DNA from: Pestalotiopsis fici W106-1
Taxonomy: Eukaryota > Ascomycota > Sordariomycetes > Amphisphaeriales > Sporocadaceae
Direction: 5' to 3'
Length of the DNA: 64,000 nt
Assembly (NCBI RefSeq): GCF_000516985.1
Contig: NW_006917093.1
Span: 310,001 to 374,000, forward strand
This document shows positions 23,113-36,448 of the stretch, in pieces (position 1 is the stretch's first letter; each line of letters opens with the position of its first letter). Made by a program: the position numbers and the translations under genes. The notes under the pieces are model-generated. The model saw nothing but the letters and a program-made list of their open reading frames with translations. It searched no databases and was not told where the DNA came from.

Positions 23113-25081
23113 ATGGCGGCGACACGCGAGAAACCCGATATCATCCCCGGTACCGAAGTCGTATACAAGGATGGAACTCATGGAGAGATCACGTCACCAA
23201 AGGACCTTGTCCTAATCCCTCAGCCGACCTCAGACCCTCATGATCCTTTGGTGAGTAGTATAGGATCACACTCTTTGTTTTCTTTCTGCAGTCATGGTAA
23301 ACATTTTCCTAATAGTTGGAATAGAATTGGAGCACAACATGGAAGGCCATAGTCCTGGGCAACCAGTTCCTCTTCACCTTCATCACCATCATGACGCCGC
23401 TGTCCATCTCGCCCCTCTCGGTCATCTTTGAGCACGAGTTCCACAAGACGCTGCCCGAGGTGAACTTGCTCTTTGGCGTGGCCGCCATCACGCTGGGCTA
23501 TGCCAACTTTCTCATTGTTCCCGCGGCCAATGTCTTTGGTCGCCGTCCCATTCTCATCATTTGTTCCATTGTGTGCATCCTCGCAAACATATGGCAGGCC
23601 CTCGTCACCTCGTACCCCAGCTTCCTAGGTGCCCGTGTCATTTCGGGTCTTGGTGCTGCAGCCAACGAGAGTCTCATGCCCATGGTCATTGCCGATGTGC
23701 TCTTCCTCCACCAGAGGGGCCGAGGCATGACATTTTACTTGTGAGTTGCTATTTACTCCAGAGTCTGGAAGTGGTTTGAGTAACAGAGTTCTAGCTGGGC
23801 ATATTTCATGGGTCTGTTTATTGGTCCAATCATGTCCGGAGCGATTGCTTCTCAAATCAACTGGCGTTGGTTTGTAAGTTATTTCAACTCTCGTCATGGC
23901 ATGGTAGACTTGTGTGGTTAACCATCTTGTTCACCAGTTCTGGGTCTGCACGATCCTGCAAGGTGTGAGCTTCTTGTTTATCCTCGTAGCACACCCAGAG
24001 ACCAAGTACGACAGGCCATCACCTGGATCGAGGTCCTCGTCGCCACCAGTGTCGGTCCATCAGGTGCGCGAGGCCAAGGCGGGCTCCGTCGACAGCCGCA
24101 CCTCGGGGACCGAGTCGGCACGGACGTCGACGGGTACGACACTGCGGCACCTGCCCTCGTCAACGCCGGCTTCAGGCCCGCGCACCGGCAAGCCCAGCCG
24201 TACGCAGTTCTCCTTGCTGCCCCTGCCGCGGTTCACGCGGGGCGGGCTGGCGTCCGTGGTGCGCGACGTCATCTCGCCCATTCAAATCCTGTTCTACCCA
24301 ATCGTGCTCTGGGCCTCGTGCGCCATGGGCTTTGCCTCCAACTCGCTGCTGGTGCTCAACATTACGCAGGCGCAGGTATTCGCGGCGCCGCCTTTTCTCT
24401 TTTCCCCGGACCAAATCGGCCTCGTCAATTTTGCCTTTGTTGTCGGCGCCGCCATTGCCCTGGTCACCGCGGGCCCCTTTTCCGACTGGGTCGCCCTGCG
24501 CCGTGCACGTACCAATAATGGTGTCCTCGAGGCCGAGTTTCGACTGCCTGCGCTCATTCCCTATGTCGCCATCAACCTGGTTGGCATGGCCATAACCGCC
24601 GTCGGATACCAGCGCAGCTGGCCCTGGCCTGCGATTGTGGTTGCTGGGTAAGTCTAAAAGTCAATTGTGGTCCGTTTCTGTGTAAAATGAGAGCTGACAG
24701 CAGGACTCTTAGATACATGCTCGTCGGCATTCAAGTCGTCGGTATCCCCAGCATCGTCATTGCGTATGCAGTCGATTGCTACAAGACGTTGCCGGGCGAG
24801 ATCATGATTGCCGCAACCATAGTAAAGAATACATTCGGGGTAAGTACCAATACCTCTTTTGCACGAGTGTTGCTATGCACAAAGCTTACCTATTTGAATC
24901 CCCACAGTTTGGCATGATCTTCTACATCAACGACTGGGCGGCCAAGGACGGCTTCTTGGGTCCCATTCTCATGCTCATGGCTCTCACCGTCGGCTTCTCC
25001 ATCCTTGGCCTAGCCGTCTTTCTCCCCTTTGGCAAGAAATTCCGCCGCATGACCAAGGACTCCAAGCTTCACTCTCTATAG
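23113..25081 (+). CDS. MFS drug:H+ antiporter-type transporter
   Basis: Six exons (23113-23250, 23325-23740, 23795-23873, 23938-24647, 24713-24839, 24908-25081) encode 547 aa. The N-terminal tail carries the DPHDPLNWS element typical of the DHA1 branch of fungal MFS proteins, split by intron 1. Then follow NVFGRRP (MFS motif A region), the ARVISGLGAAANESLMPMVIADV stretch of TM4-5, and the INWRWFFWVCTI element between TM6 and the central loop. The loop is long, Ser/Pro/Arg-rich and probably phosphorylated. A second set of hydrophobic helices ends with FLPFGKKFRR. The likely role is proton-coupled export or uptake of small organic compounds at the plasma membrane; the substrate is unknown. No biosynthetic partner lies beside it. 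Confidence 0.88.
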
Positions 25082-25370
25082 ATATTTATCTTGTTTCGAT
25101 CATCTGTTCTTTACTTATGACACTTCAAATGTCACTCTCATCAGATTGCTTTTCTTCATAGGTTTTACTTTGGGATAAGATGCCAAGTCAGAGTTTTGTC
25201 CATCTTTGATGAACTTTAGGAGTTTTCACTATTCATATGGCATACCCTCATAACAACATAAGACAATTCTAATGATAATGAACAAAAACAAACGTCCAGA
25301 CATTGCCCAAGTGACCAATCTCTTGAGTCATTCTAGTCGACGTGAATCCTATCGTGTCATGACTTTGAGA

Positions 25371-26708
25371 TTACTCTCTATAAACACTCCTATCAATCCA
25401 AGCCGTATTATCCGTTTCGCCATCTGGGGTAATGAAAACTTTTGCCGGGCCACTATACGGCGCAAAACCGTCAGAATCCAAGACTATCGTCACATTACTC
25501 GCCAGCTGCGCGGCGACATCATTGCCGGGACCGCGATTATTGTACACGGCCTCGAGGGTAATGTTGGCGGCAAAGCGCGGGTCCGTCGCCTGCCAGATAA
25601 TGTAGCCCGCGGGCAGAATACTGGCGTCCAGGTACGTGTCGGTAAAGATGCTGCGGTGCAGGTTGTTCCAGGGTCGACCGAGCGGACATTCCCCCACAAT
25701 CGTGGTGGCGATGGAGGTGTTGGCGGCGATTACGCTCGACGATGAAACGTAGACGCCGTATTTGTTGTCAAAGGTAGTATTGGTGCCTGGGTAATAGAGT
25801 CACCATGTCAGTCAAGCTCTTTTTGTCTTGTCTCTGCAAGGCGGATATCCAGTCAAGAAATACTCACCCTTCCAAGCCGTAACACCTCCACCACAGCTCC
25901 TCAGTGCCAGTGTTGACTGCTCAATCCAGGCCGTGCCAAACCCATACAAGAAGTCCACCTGGCCGGCAATCACGTTATCGTAGAAATACGCATTGCCCAG
26001 CTTGCCGATATAGACGGTGTCTTGGTAGCTATAAAAACCACAGCCATAAAAGCCAGCATTGGCATACGACACGCCAACAGCCAAGGCCGGTCCCGCCGCG
26101 TACTCGGAAAAGACATTGCGGAAATCCATATTATACGCGCGAAAGTCGCTGTTGCCAAAGGGCGTATCGGCCGGGACCGCAAAGCCCGTCGGGCCCGTGC
26201 CCGTCAGCGATGCATTCCACGTCGGCGCCACGGTCAAGACCGTGGTGACGGCATTATCGGTAATCTTGCCCGTGTTGTCCGAGTTGGCCGCGGCCCAGAG
26301 CACCTGGACCTCGTTGCGGCGGTCCGTGTCCGAGGTAACGGCCGCCCCGTACGACGCGCCGCGAACCGGGTCGTCGCTGACGCCGAGCAGAGTCAGGGGA
26401 CCGGGACGCGTCACGTTGAGCTGCTCCGTGTAATTTCCTGGGGCAATCAGGATTACATGGGCCGAGTCATCGTCGGGAAGCGAGGCAATCGCAGCCTGAA
26501 TGCTTGTGAAATCGGCATGGCTTCTGTTGGCCTGGCTGACGTATAGCGTGCCCTTGGGACAGCCAGACAATGGATTGTGAGTCTTGCGTTGGCATTCTGC
26601 ATATGTATTGGCAGGCGCAGGACCAGTCGAATTGTGATAATGGTGTCTCGGGGCCGCAGAAGCCAGTGTCACCAGTGCGGCAATGGCCGTAATCGTCGAG
26701 GGTATCAT
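25371..26708 (-). CDS. Secreted pectin methylesterase (carbohydrate esterase family 8)
   Basis: Two exons on the minus strand (26708-25868 and 25786-25371) encode 418 aa. A signal peptide (about residues 1-19) precedes a mature protein with several N-glycosylation sequons. Pectinesterase landmarks are present in order: YQDTVY (transition-state Gln and catalytic Asp region), GQVDFLYGFGTAWIE (second catalytic Asp) and, after the intron, LGRPWN with the substrate-binding Arg and Trp. The enzyme would remove methyl esters from cell-wall homogalacturonan, helping pectin degradation by a saprotroph or plant-associated fungus. The intron boundaries give the conserved WKG-TNTTF join. Its promoter lies towards 27.5 kb. 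Confidence 0.93.
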
Positions 26709-27522
26709 GGTGACTGACGATCGTGATAGCTCCCCAACTTCCAAGTCAAGTCGATGCCACTTGTGAGTAAAAGCAAATCAAGTGTAAAAGTCGCGCCATG
26801 GAGCCGAGGAGGCCTTGGCGTCATACTTATAGAAGTTCATCGTCAAAGGCCCTTTGACCAAGACCCCGGAAGTTCACCATGATATCCGACTGCTTGGCTC
26901 ATGAATTTTTGAGATTCCCCGGACAATCGTATATTACAACATGGGTGTTTGCGCGGGGGAGATTGTGGGGAAATTCTGTCAGTAGGCGGAGAATATGATC
27001 CCACGAAACAGAATGGGTCAAAGATCATCAAGTGGAATTGGGGAACCCTTGCCATGGCCTAGGCTACCGGCGCCAGGAGTGTGGTTCGCGTAGCCACCAC
27101 TATGACCAGTGCGGAGATGAATCACGGATCGCTTAGAGGGCGTGTCTAAACATATGAAGACTGCATATGACACGCCACAAAAGGCTTACGCGATGCAGGG
27201 GATCAAATACAAGTCGGTGAGCTTGATGAAATCTGTCTCATGTTCAACTAATACCTAGATTACATTGATGCGCCATCTCACCTCCATGCAAGCTTTTAGA
27301 GCGGCCCAACCAAAAAACGCCGTGTGTCCTTGCAATTTGGGAAGTGCGATGTGTGCTTGTTAATTAAATTTCATAATATCATGGATCCTTTCATGATTCA
27401 TTCGCCCATAATTGGATGGGCCGTGTTAATCCTTGTCAAGTTCATGTCGTGATGACGTGCTCGCCAGGCCGACTTTATTCATTCAGCTGACCTGTTCGGA
27501 CTCAATGCCATGAAAGTAACAT
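26709..27522. other. Intergenic, promoter of the pectin methylesterase
   Basis: This lies between the 3' end of the rhodopsin gene and the start of the esterase gene; both are on the minus strand. No gene is seen. Confidence 0.5.
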
Positions 27523-28744
27523 TTAGTCATCATCGCCAACCTATAATTTATCAATGGCGGCTCATTTGAAGTTCAATGTCACACTTACACGCAGGGTACC
27601 CTCAGTGGGGGCACCAGAAGCCCAGAAACCATCGACGGTAGGCGTCGTCTGGCTCATCTTGTCGTGGGTAGTCAACAGCCAGAAGCCAAAGACAGGCTTG
27701 GCGAGAATGTCCAGCACGGCGTAGGCGACAATCTCGCCATCAACACCGACAATGCGGGCACCATCGGCGACACCCCAGATACTAAAGCCATATTAATACT
27801 TGAGCTGAGGTTTGACTCCACAAATAAAAACTTACATTGGGTACAAGGTCCAGAGAAGGAGGGTAAATGCCCCAATGGAGGAGTAGAAGGCACGGGTCTT
27901 GTTGTCCTTGGTGGCAACAGTACGTCTGCCATTCTGAGCCAACTGGTAGACAATGACCAGGTAGGCGATGCAGGCAATGGCGTACCATCCCCACTTCTGA
28001 CCATCAGTGTTGCTAAAGGCGGCAAAAAGACCAGTGAGGACCATGATCACATCAGCTACGACGGCAACCAGAATGCTGGCACCGTTGAGACCGGCCAACA
28101 AGCTCAGATCGAGGAGCAGAAGGGGAGTGGTCAGAGTCCACTGAAAGCAGTGTTTAGTGTATTGAAAAACAAGTCCTGCTGTCGGCAATTGCAGCTTGGG
28201 AATTACTCACGTCGACATATCGAGCCCAAAAGACCTGACGGTTGATGACGTGCTTGACAACGTGTTGACCAGTCTCCTTAAGATGCTCGCGGATAATTGT
28301 CTGGTGGAAACCAATACCATCACCAGTGGCCATGGCAAAGTACGAAAGGAATGCAAAAGTGGTAATGAACGACGTCAAGACGTGGAACAATCGCTTTTGC
28401 TGTTCAAGGTATTAGCAAAAGCTAGTCATATATCACGTAAAAGAGACTGTAATACATACTACTGGAACTCTAGCAGCCTGGACGTAGAATGCCAGGGATG
28501 ACAATGCCATGACAACGACGACCACCCTTTCCACATATTAGCTGAGATTTCAGCCACCAAGGGGTGCCGAGTATACTCACCATAGTGTCCTCTTTCCAGT
28601 GTCGTGAAGAGTCTCAAAAGTAACGCGCGGAACAGTAGGAACGACGGTGGGCAATGGTGTCGGCTTTGCAGAGGTGGGCTCGGGGAGCGGGACGTGAGTC
28701 GTCTTGGAGAGGAGCTCGACGACGAAGTCTTGGTCGAGATACAT
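27523..28744 (-). CDS. Microbial-type rhodopsin, predicted light-driven proton pump
   Basis: Six exons (28744-28581, 28526-28460, 28399-28211, 28140-27836, 27781-27589, 27540-27523) encode 311 aa with seven hydrophobic helices. Helix C reads ARYVDWTLTTPLLLLD: Arg137, Asp140 and Asp151 correspond to Arg82, Asp85 (proton acceptor) and Asp96 (donor) of bacteriorhodopsin. Asp170 matches Asp115. Helix G reads LDILAKPVFG: Asp266 matches Asp212, and Lys270 is the retinal Schiff-base lysine. Helix F keeps WTLYP and Trp244, and Asp248 and Glu258 can form the release pair. The set favours a CarO-like pump over the lysine-less ORP/Hsp30 relatives. The fifth intron (48 bp) joins TLR to the 18-bp terminal exon VGDDD-stop, the usual acidic ending; reading through would give VSVTLNFK instead. 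No carotenoid genes are adjacent. Confidence 0.93.
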
Positions 28745-31673
28745 GGTGGCTAGTATTCGAATTGATACTATATGATGCCGTTGTACAAGCTAATTGATGG
28801 GAGATGCAGACTGTGACCGATAAACAGTTGATCCGTTGCAGTTGTACGAGTAAGTCTAGTGCAGACGAGTACAAACAGAACTCTTGTGTCTCGAGAAGAA
28901 AAGAGCAAGAGTAGAGGGAGTAGATTCGTCTTATTGAAAAAGCTGAGCTGAGCTCTGGGGGACTCTCTAGGTCGAGGTCACAAGCTCGTACGTCTTTGGT
29001 TCGTCAGCTCAGCTGCTTTGCTGTGCTTTTGCCCAGGGTATAACAGCTTATAGGTCGCGGCTACCCGTGGGCTAACGAGTGGTGTCGTCACTATGTTGTT
29101 GATTAGTGGCTGATGCGGTTTCTGCATCCCTGTTGCATCTGCTGCCACAAGCTCCGTGATTGGGCACAAGCTCAAACTAAAACACCAACACGGCAAGTCA
29201 AACATTGCGGGGTACAGAAGTCTGACATCAAGGTTGGCGTACAAGCGAAGGAAGCCTGGCAGGTGAAGGAGAACATGAGAAGAAACTGCTGCTCATTGAC
29301 TTGCTATTTTGATGCAACGACTGCCCGCAAGGACCGGAAACGGCCTTGGTTGGCTACTATGCTGTTGCCTTGAAGGTCTTGTCACATTCCCTTGGAGCTG
29401 ATGACCTGCAAAAAAACGAAAGCAATTGCCAAACCCTCAAGGACACACGAGCTGGTGACACGAGCTGGTGCTTTGGGCCCCCATTACCAGCATCATTGAA
29501 AGTCGGTGGCTCACCAAATAATAAATGTAACTTCCCACCAAGGTCCGTGATTGCTTTTGCCGGGCTCACGAACCATTTGTTCAAGCTGCAAGTTTAGCCC
29601 CTTCGTGACCTAGGTAAACGCCCGGCAGGATGCGAGATGGAACCTCAATCAACCAAGAAATTGTCGTCGTCAATGCATCGAATCGGGACGATCGGATGGA
29701 CTGGTCTTGAATCTGCAAGCCAGGCCAGGGTATGTATTTTTGACGATCGACCGCCAGCACCGGACCATATTGTCCATGTCCCATGTTTTTGTGCTACTAA
29801 TCCAATCGGAGTTTGAGCACATAGGTAGATCTCTTCTGGTGTGGCTGAGGCCTCCCTGGTAATAATATGATCATGGAATAATTTGCTAGGGAAAATGTGC
29901 AGTTGTCCCCCACAAACGACGCGCGTGTGCAACGCTCATGTCGGACTCGGCTTGTGGCTGGATCTGGACCTTTTGGACGATACATATACTTCGGAGTTCG
30001 GAGCGTCAATATATGCACAATCCCCAGCGGCAATGTGGTCACCGGCCACTTCTTCCCTTGGAAATACTGTACATATATTTAAATCACAACAATGACATCG
30101 TGCACAATAACAATGGCGTAATTGGCCACACCGGTCAACAATTACCAGGTCAATTCCATCTTGCAGCACAACCTTTTGCCTCCTCCGCCTCCTCTTCTTC
30201 CCCACAGCAAGGAGAGGCTTATATGGTTCAAGGTTTAACATTCCACGTTTTTCTCTCTCCTGCGCCTGCAACCCCAACTTTTGTGAATTGAATTTCGTTT
30301 TGTTTTGGTGATATATAAAAGCTGCAGTGAGTAGAGAAGGATATATAAATTATCTGACTTTTGCAAATGAGACTGGGAAAAACATGTTTACTTTGCATGG
30401 CTCTTTTGTCCACGCAACATGAAGCACCAAAGTTATACGAGTGAGGCAGATTCTGCGTCGCTGCAGTGCCGCCCTACTTTAGCGGGGCACATACCATAAT
30501 ACAGCGCAGTTCACCCCCTAGTTATCCCCCCCTCAGCAATGAGTGGCGCAGAAACTCAACACTGGTAAGACACGAAAAGTCCAAGCAAGGAGCATTCTTG
30601 CCCCAAGTTCAAAATGGATCAAAAACCCCCCAGAAAGACGGAGACGTAGATACTGGCAGCCTCGCTGTTTTGACAATGGGCGCATCCATACAGGTCATTA
30701 CTGACGCCGTCGCAAGACTTGATGCTGCTTGGCCGGAATTGCGACTATATGCCCTGCAGAATAATTCGACCTTTACTTTGTCGTTGCACAGTCATCACCA
30801 TTCACAGCGAACCTATAATAATTGATCATGCAATCACCAGATCGTCAGACGGATTGCGGTTCATTGATGAAAGCACGCACTCATTGTCTTCGTTGTAGTA
30901 TTTGTCGGAACCAAGCTTCTTCAATGGTCTGTGAGAGCATATTGCCTCAATGTACTCTCAGGCAATGGACTTCATCGGAAGCCTGGCGACATCTCGTTGG
31001 TTCTGGCTCGGCGCCTTCTTCCTCAGGCTCCTCCTGGGTTGTACTTTTGAACGGCTGAAGAATGTGGCTCGGCTCGACTGTGGTTGATTGCTTTTGTCGA
31101 TCCCAGCTTCTCCAAGAGGTTTTCTCCTCAGTCTATGCGCCGAAAATGTGTTGTGGCCGGCAAAAGGTGATTCGTTAACATGTACGTAAGATGAATGATT
31201 GGATCAAAAGGCTTTGGACCGCAGCTGGATTGGCCGGCACAAAACTGCGGCACCGTCGCTGCCTGGAATCTCACCCGTTTACTGCCCCAAGATGCGTCAA
31301 TCGTCAACAATGATAGCCTCATCAAGTTGGAAGCAGAATCACGACTAAATTTTCATGCGCCTAGTTTTATTGTTTTGTTGTCGATTTACCCGTTTCTAGA
31401 AATCTTCACTCGCTTGACGCCGTGGTTGATTCGCACGGTTTAGACCTTACAAGGGCATGTGTGTCTGTTTTGATTGACGCCCGACGGGCGAATTCAAGCA
31501 GGCCATCGAGCTGTCTTAGGCCTGGATTTGCTTTACGACGATCGCCTGTGCCATTCTCATTCTACAACCATTTATCGCCAGGATTGTGAGGAAGTTTCTG
31601 TCACTGCGCGAGAGGAACGTCCAGGAGGACGGAGGGAAAACCAAAATCTCACCCCACAGCATTCAAGGACAGG
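28745..31673. other. 2.9-kb divergent intergenic region
   Basis: This separates the rhodopsin (minus) from the NLR (plus), so both promoters lie here. Open frames are short and unremarkable, including a 119-codon one at 30466-30825 without motifs. AT-rich TATA-like stretches occur near 30065 and 30310. No gene is supported. Confidence 0.45.
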
Positions 31674-34600
31674 ATGGACAGATCAGAAAATGATGGAGGG
31701 GATGATCCCCGGGACAAAGACCAGGGCCATTCCCAAAATTCGAACCGACAAGGCGTCTCGAATCATATAGGAGTACTTCAAGTATACCCGGCTATTGGTG
31801 ACGATATTGAGACGGATGTTGACATCTTTGCTATCCATGGACTGGACACAACATCTCCTGATACATGGACTTTTCAACGGAAACACGAGGCACGCCCTAC
31901 CGAAAAGAATAACCAGAGCGGTCTTTCCGGACGGCTCTTTGAACGCAGGCCCACGAGAGTTAGGGAGAAAAGCGACAGGCGGAAAAATGGCGTCAATTGG
32001 TTGACGTCTCCGGATATGCTCTCGTACGACCTACCTCGAGCTCGAATTTTTACTTGCAACTGGCCATCACGACTTTACCGAGATCAAGGGTCGGTCGAGT
32101 TGACAGTATTAGAACTGGCTCGCGGGTTGTTAGCCGATATTCAGTCAGAACGCCGCCGTTTAGGAGCAATAACACGACCCATCATTTTCATCGCCTCGTG
32201 TCTCGGGGGCATCATACTAGCGCAGGCGCTTACGCTGGCAGCTGAAAGCGAGAATGAGTATTATGGTCTCTCAACAGCCACGGCAGGCGTCGTCTTCCTC
32301 GGCACGCCATTCAGAGGAACGGCTCTGGCACATGTTTTTGGCACGGCCATACTGAGCTTGGAAGCCAGAGGCGTTGTCAAAAGTCAATCTCTTGCACGCG
32401 GCCTTTTGGATCATCTCGGAAAGTCGACAGCGCAACTTGAAGAGCTTGTCAATCGCTTCAGCATTAATTGCTGTCTTTCCCGGAATCTACCAGTGTATTG
32501 CTTCTACGAGACCATTGAGAGTCACTTCGTGGCGAAATCATTCCCCAAATGGACCCCCAAGTGGTTGAAGGCACATATGACTAACCCGAAAGTGGTGAGT
32601 AACTCAAGGACTGCCACCTTTAGACGTTTCGCTGATCATTGAGCAGATTGTCGACAGTTCTTCGGCGCGACTTGATGTTGCAAAGGAGAGCATTGCCCTA
32701 CATGTTACACATGTCATGATGAACAAATTCCCCGACCGGGAAGACAGCTCTTATAGAAGGGTTCGGGGTACGATACAATCGATGATTGAGCAGGCTATGA
32801 GTGTCCGCAGCCAAACGCTCGTCTTCACAGGTGATGACGCTAGATCTTGGAACTTGTTGACTGAAAGGATTCCTTCACCCGGACACGAAATGGAGGTCAT
32901 TGAGGATCGCAAAGAGCGGCTTATCTCCGCCTGCTCGGAGTGGATCCTGAAGCTTATAGATTGGCAGCAAGGACCGGACGCATCCGTGATCCATTTTGTG
33001 GGCGGACCTGGGACAGGAAAGACAATGGCAATGATCAACCTCATCCGATATCACCTCACAAACACGGACCAACAAGCCTTGTCATACTTCTTCTTCGAAG
33101 GAAAATCCAAAGATGAGTGCGCCTTTTACCGCGGGCTCATTTATCATTTGCTCCGAAACATCCGCAATAGCAATTTGATATCGCATCTCACACAGGAGCT
33201 AGCCAGCGGATCTGACAGCGCCCTTGACGACGCCATAGCCCTTCGATCTGCGCTACAAAGGATGCTGGCTGATGCCAAGCCATCACTCCTCTTCGTGGAT
33301 GGTATAGACGAATGCGAAGACAAGCATCATCTCAAGAACATTCTTCGCTTCATACGTGAGACGACCACGGAGCTCGGTATCAAGTGGGTCGTTTCAAGCA
33401 GATCAGATCCGATCATTTCCGAGTCGTTGCAGTCTCTTGGCAAGAAGTGCCTGATAAACTCGATCGAATTGTCAACAGTTCTTCCAGAAATATCTATTGA
33501 TGAATACATTAGACGCAAAGTTGAGCTCCTTGCTGAGACCAAAGACTACAGCGCGGATCTCCGACATAAGATTCACTATATTCTCAAGGATCGCTCTGCA
33601 GGAATCTTTCTGTGGGTATCGCTTGTATGTGAGATGTTACAGAATGATCATGAGTCCTGGGATGACCGCGAGACTCTCCATCTGCTTGAAAAGCTACCTA
33701 CGGGACTCCCCGATATCTACAGTCACAGCCTGTCTAAACTACGAGAACTCGAGCGACGCTGGAGTGATTGCGTGACTGTCCTCGCAACAGCTGCTACGAC
33801 ATTGCGACCACTACATCTTGAAGAGCTTGCTTCAATCGCCTTTTCTGACCGCAAGCTCCAGAGAGCTCAAGCCGAGAGATGTGTGCGATTATGCAGCAAC
33901 TTCCTTGTTTTACAGGCTGATATTGTCCACTTTATCCATCAATCTGCAAGAGACTTTTTGAAAGATGATCCCATGGGCGACATCTTTGACCGCGGAATTT
34001 CCGACCGCCACAGCTTGACTCTCTCAGCGTCCATGAGGGCTATGAAAGACTTGAAGGAGAACATTTACGAGCTCGAGCATTGCTCCACGGAGATCACGGA
34101 AATCATAACACCGCGATCAGGTGATCCTCTCCTTGCAATGTCATATTCCTGCGAGAGCTGGATCGATCACCTGATTGCGTCGTTCTCGGACTTGGAGCAA
34201 CACGCGATACGTCCAGAGATTCTATGTGATCAGGGAGAGATTCACGAATTCATGTCACATTATTTGCTCTGCTGGCTAGAAGCCTTGTGTTTGAAACGAG
34301 TTTTACACAAGGGTCTCGATGGTGTTCGTCGGTTAGAAGCATTCATAAATGTGAGTAGACGGCAGCACGCCTCCATTTTTCACCTCAGTTACGGTGCTAA
34401 AGTACAACAAGCAATGGGAGCCGGGAAATCTATCTAGTCTCCTCAAAGACACCACTAGGTTCATTCTCAGACACATGTCGATGATCGACTCCATGCCGCT
34501 CCAGATTTATCGCAGCGCTCTGCTCTTCAGTCCCAAGAACAGCATCATTCGACGTCTGTTTCTTCGGAAACATTGCCCGATCAAAGTTATATTGGGCTTA

Positions 34601-36448
34601 GAGCCCAATTGGGACCATCATTTGCAGACATTTCAACCATATATGTCATATGGAATTTCGCACATTGCTCTTTCCAATTGTGGCAAGACGCTAGCTTCTG
34701 GAGACCGTCATGGAGCCGTCCAAGTATGGAACATGGCGACTGGCCGAGCCGAATTCGCGCATCCATGTGATCCCTGGGAGGTTGACACGATGCAGCATCT
34801 TGCTTTTTCTCCGGATGGAGGCAAGCTGGCAATTTTGAGCGGTGAACACATCAGACTATGGATTCCCGCGACAAACCAATTCGCGTGGATTACTCCTTGT
34901 TCCACTCGCCATGGAGGTATCATTGTTTGGCCTAACAAGGAGAAATTATTAGTGGTCGCAAACTATGGGACCATGCTGTTATTGGATGCCGCGACAGGAC
35001 AGGCTGTCAGGCTGCCAAAGCTTGCTCATTTTAAAATATCCTGTTCCTCATTTTGGCCTCAAGGAAATCAACTGATGTTGGGGTCAACAACGGGACGCGT
35101 TCAGCTATTGGATGCCACGACTGGACAAATTCAACAATCCTTCGAAAACAAGGATAAATTGATCCCTATCCAATTTTTGGCAAAATCGGCGGATGGACGC
35201 AAGCTAATAACAATACAGCATGAAAAAGAAGGACGTGGTGATGTTGGCCACATTGTTCTCTGGTGTGCTGCAGATGGTGGCGTCGAGCGAACTTGGGAGG
35301 TCTCGGATCTCAGATCACCTGATAGCCTTGTTTTCTGGCCAGATGCGAGCAAATTTGCATTCTCTCCACGGTGGAGCGGAGATATCTGGATCTGGGACAT
35401 TGTAACAGGCGGGGTTTTGCGTGTGTTTTATGGTCATACACTCGCGATCTTAAGTCTCGTGCTCTCGCCTGATAAGCAACAACTTATATCAGGCTCAATC
35501 GATGGCGCCATCGAGATATGGGATGTAGCAACCATAGAAACCGAGAAACCAAACCTCGGAAGGCAGACTCTCCGTATCACGAGCGTAGCATTCTCGCCAG
35601 ATGGAAAATACTTGGCAGCAGTATTAGTGAGTGGTATGATACACCTGCACGAGGTTGCGTCAGGGAACCTTGTACAGAGAATACCTCCACAGGAGTATGC
35701 AGGAAGAATTCAGGTTTCCCGACAATTCATCGAGTTCTCACCAGATGGACTGAAATTGGCTTCGTGGTGTGGCGGCGAGTTGATTGAAGTATTGAACCTG
35801 ACAGAGGGAAGAGTGGAGCAATTCCTCACAGGGATAACGACGGACTCGGGAGACTTCAGACGCATCCTTATGGCCTTCTCCAGCGACGGAACCAAGCTTG
35901 CCACCTACGCATATAACTGTAAGATCCAGATATGGGACGTTGCGAGGGGAAGTCTCTTAGCAGAGAAGCAATTCAATATCATATACAGTCTGGCATTCTC
36001 TCCTGATGGAGAGAGGGTAGCGTTCGAACAGGAGCCTTGGAAACGATTCGCCTCCCACGACTTTGATAGAATTAGCCTATGGAATATGGCAACAAACAGA
36101 ATGGAGCCAGTACTGGACCAACACGAGATGGGCCATATCGAGTCTTTGGCTTTTTCCGCGGACGGGAGGAAGCTTGCAACAAGCACCAGCGATAGGACTA
36201 TCCACATGTGGGAAATGGAAAGCGAGGTGGATCTTGAAACTGTTTGGCTTCCTGCAACACCCACAAATGACTTCGGCCACATGAAGACTTACTCCTTGGA
36301 TCCTTTAAAGAGATGGATCTATCGGAATGGATCGAAGTTCCTATCGATTCCATCAGAATATGCGCTTTCATCCACAGAAGCTATAACAAACGATGCTATA
36401 GCGTTTGGAACTGAAAAGGGTCAGCTTATGATTTTACATATGCCATAG
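31674..36448 (+). CDS. NLR-like protein: alpha/beta hydrolase-NACHT-WD40
   Basis: Three exons (31674-32594, 32647-34350, 34403-36448) encode 1,556 aa. The N-terminal effector-like domain resembles the alpha/beta hydrolase found in fungal NLRs: VDIFAIHGLD near residue 50, then IIFIASCLGG, where Cys176 sits at the usual Ser nucleophile position, then FLGTPFRG. The NACHT domain follows, with Walker A GGPGTGKT (about 426-433), Walker B LLFVDGIDE (about 521-529) and a VSSRSDP sensor. A bridging helical region ends in FILRHMSMIDSMPLQIYRSAL, split by intron 2. The C-terminal 650 residues hold a series of WD40 repeats (LAFSPDG...IWD units). Such proteins mediate non-self recognition and cell death. 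The third exon needs an AAG acceptor because the CAG nearby breaks the frame. Confidence 0.9.

Noticed and set aside
30466..30825. 119-codon plus-strand open frame
   Set aside because: No motif, composition like intergenic DNA, and no plausible splice partners.
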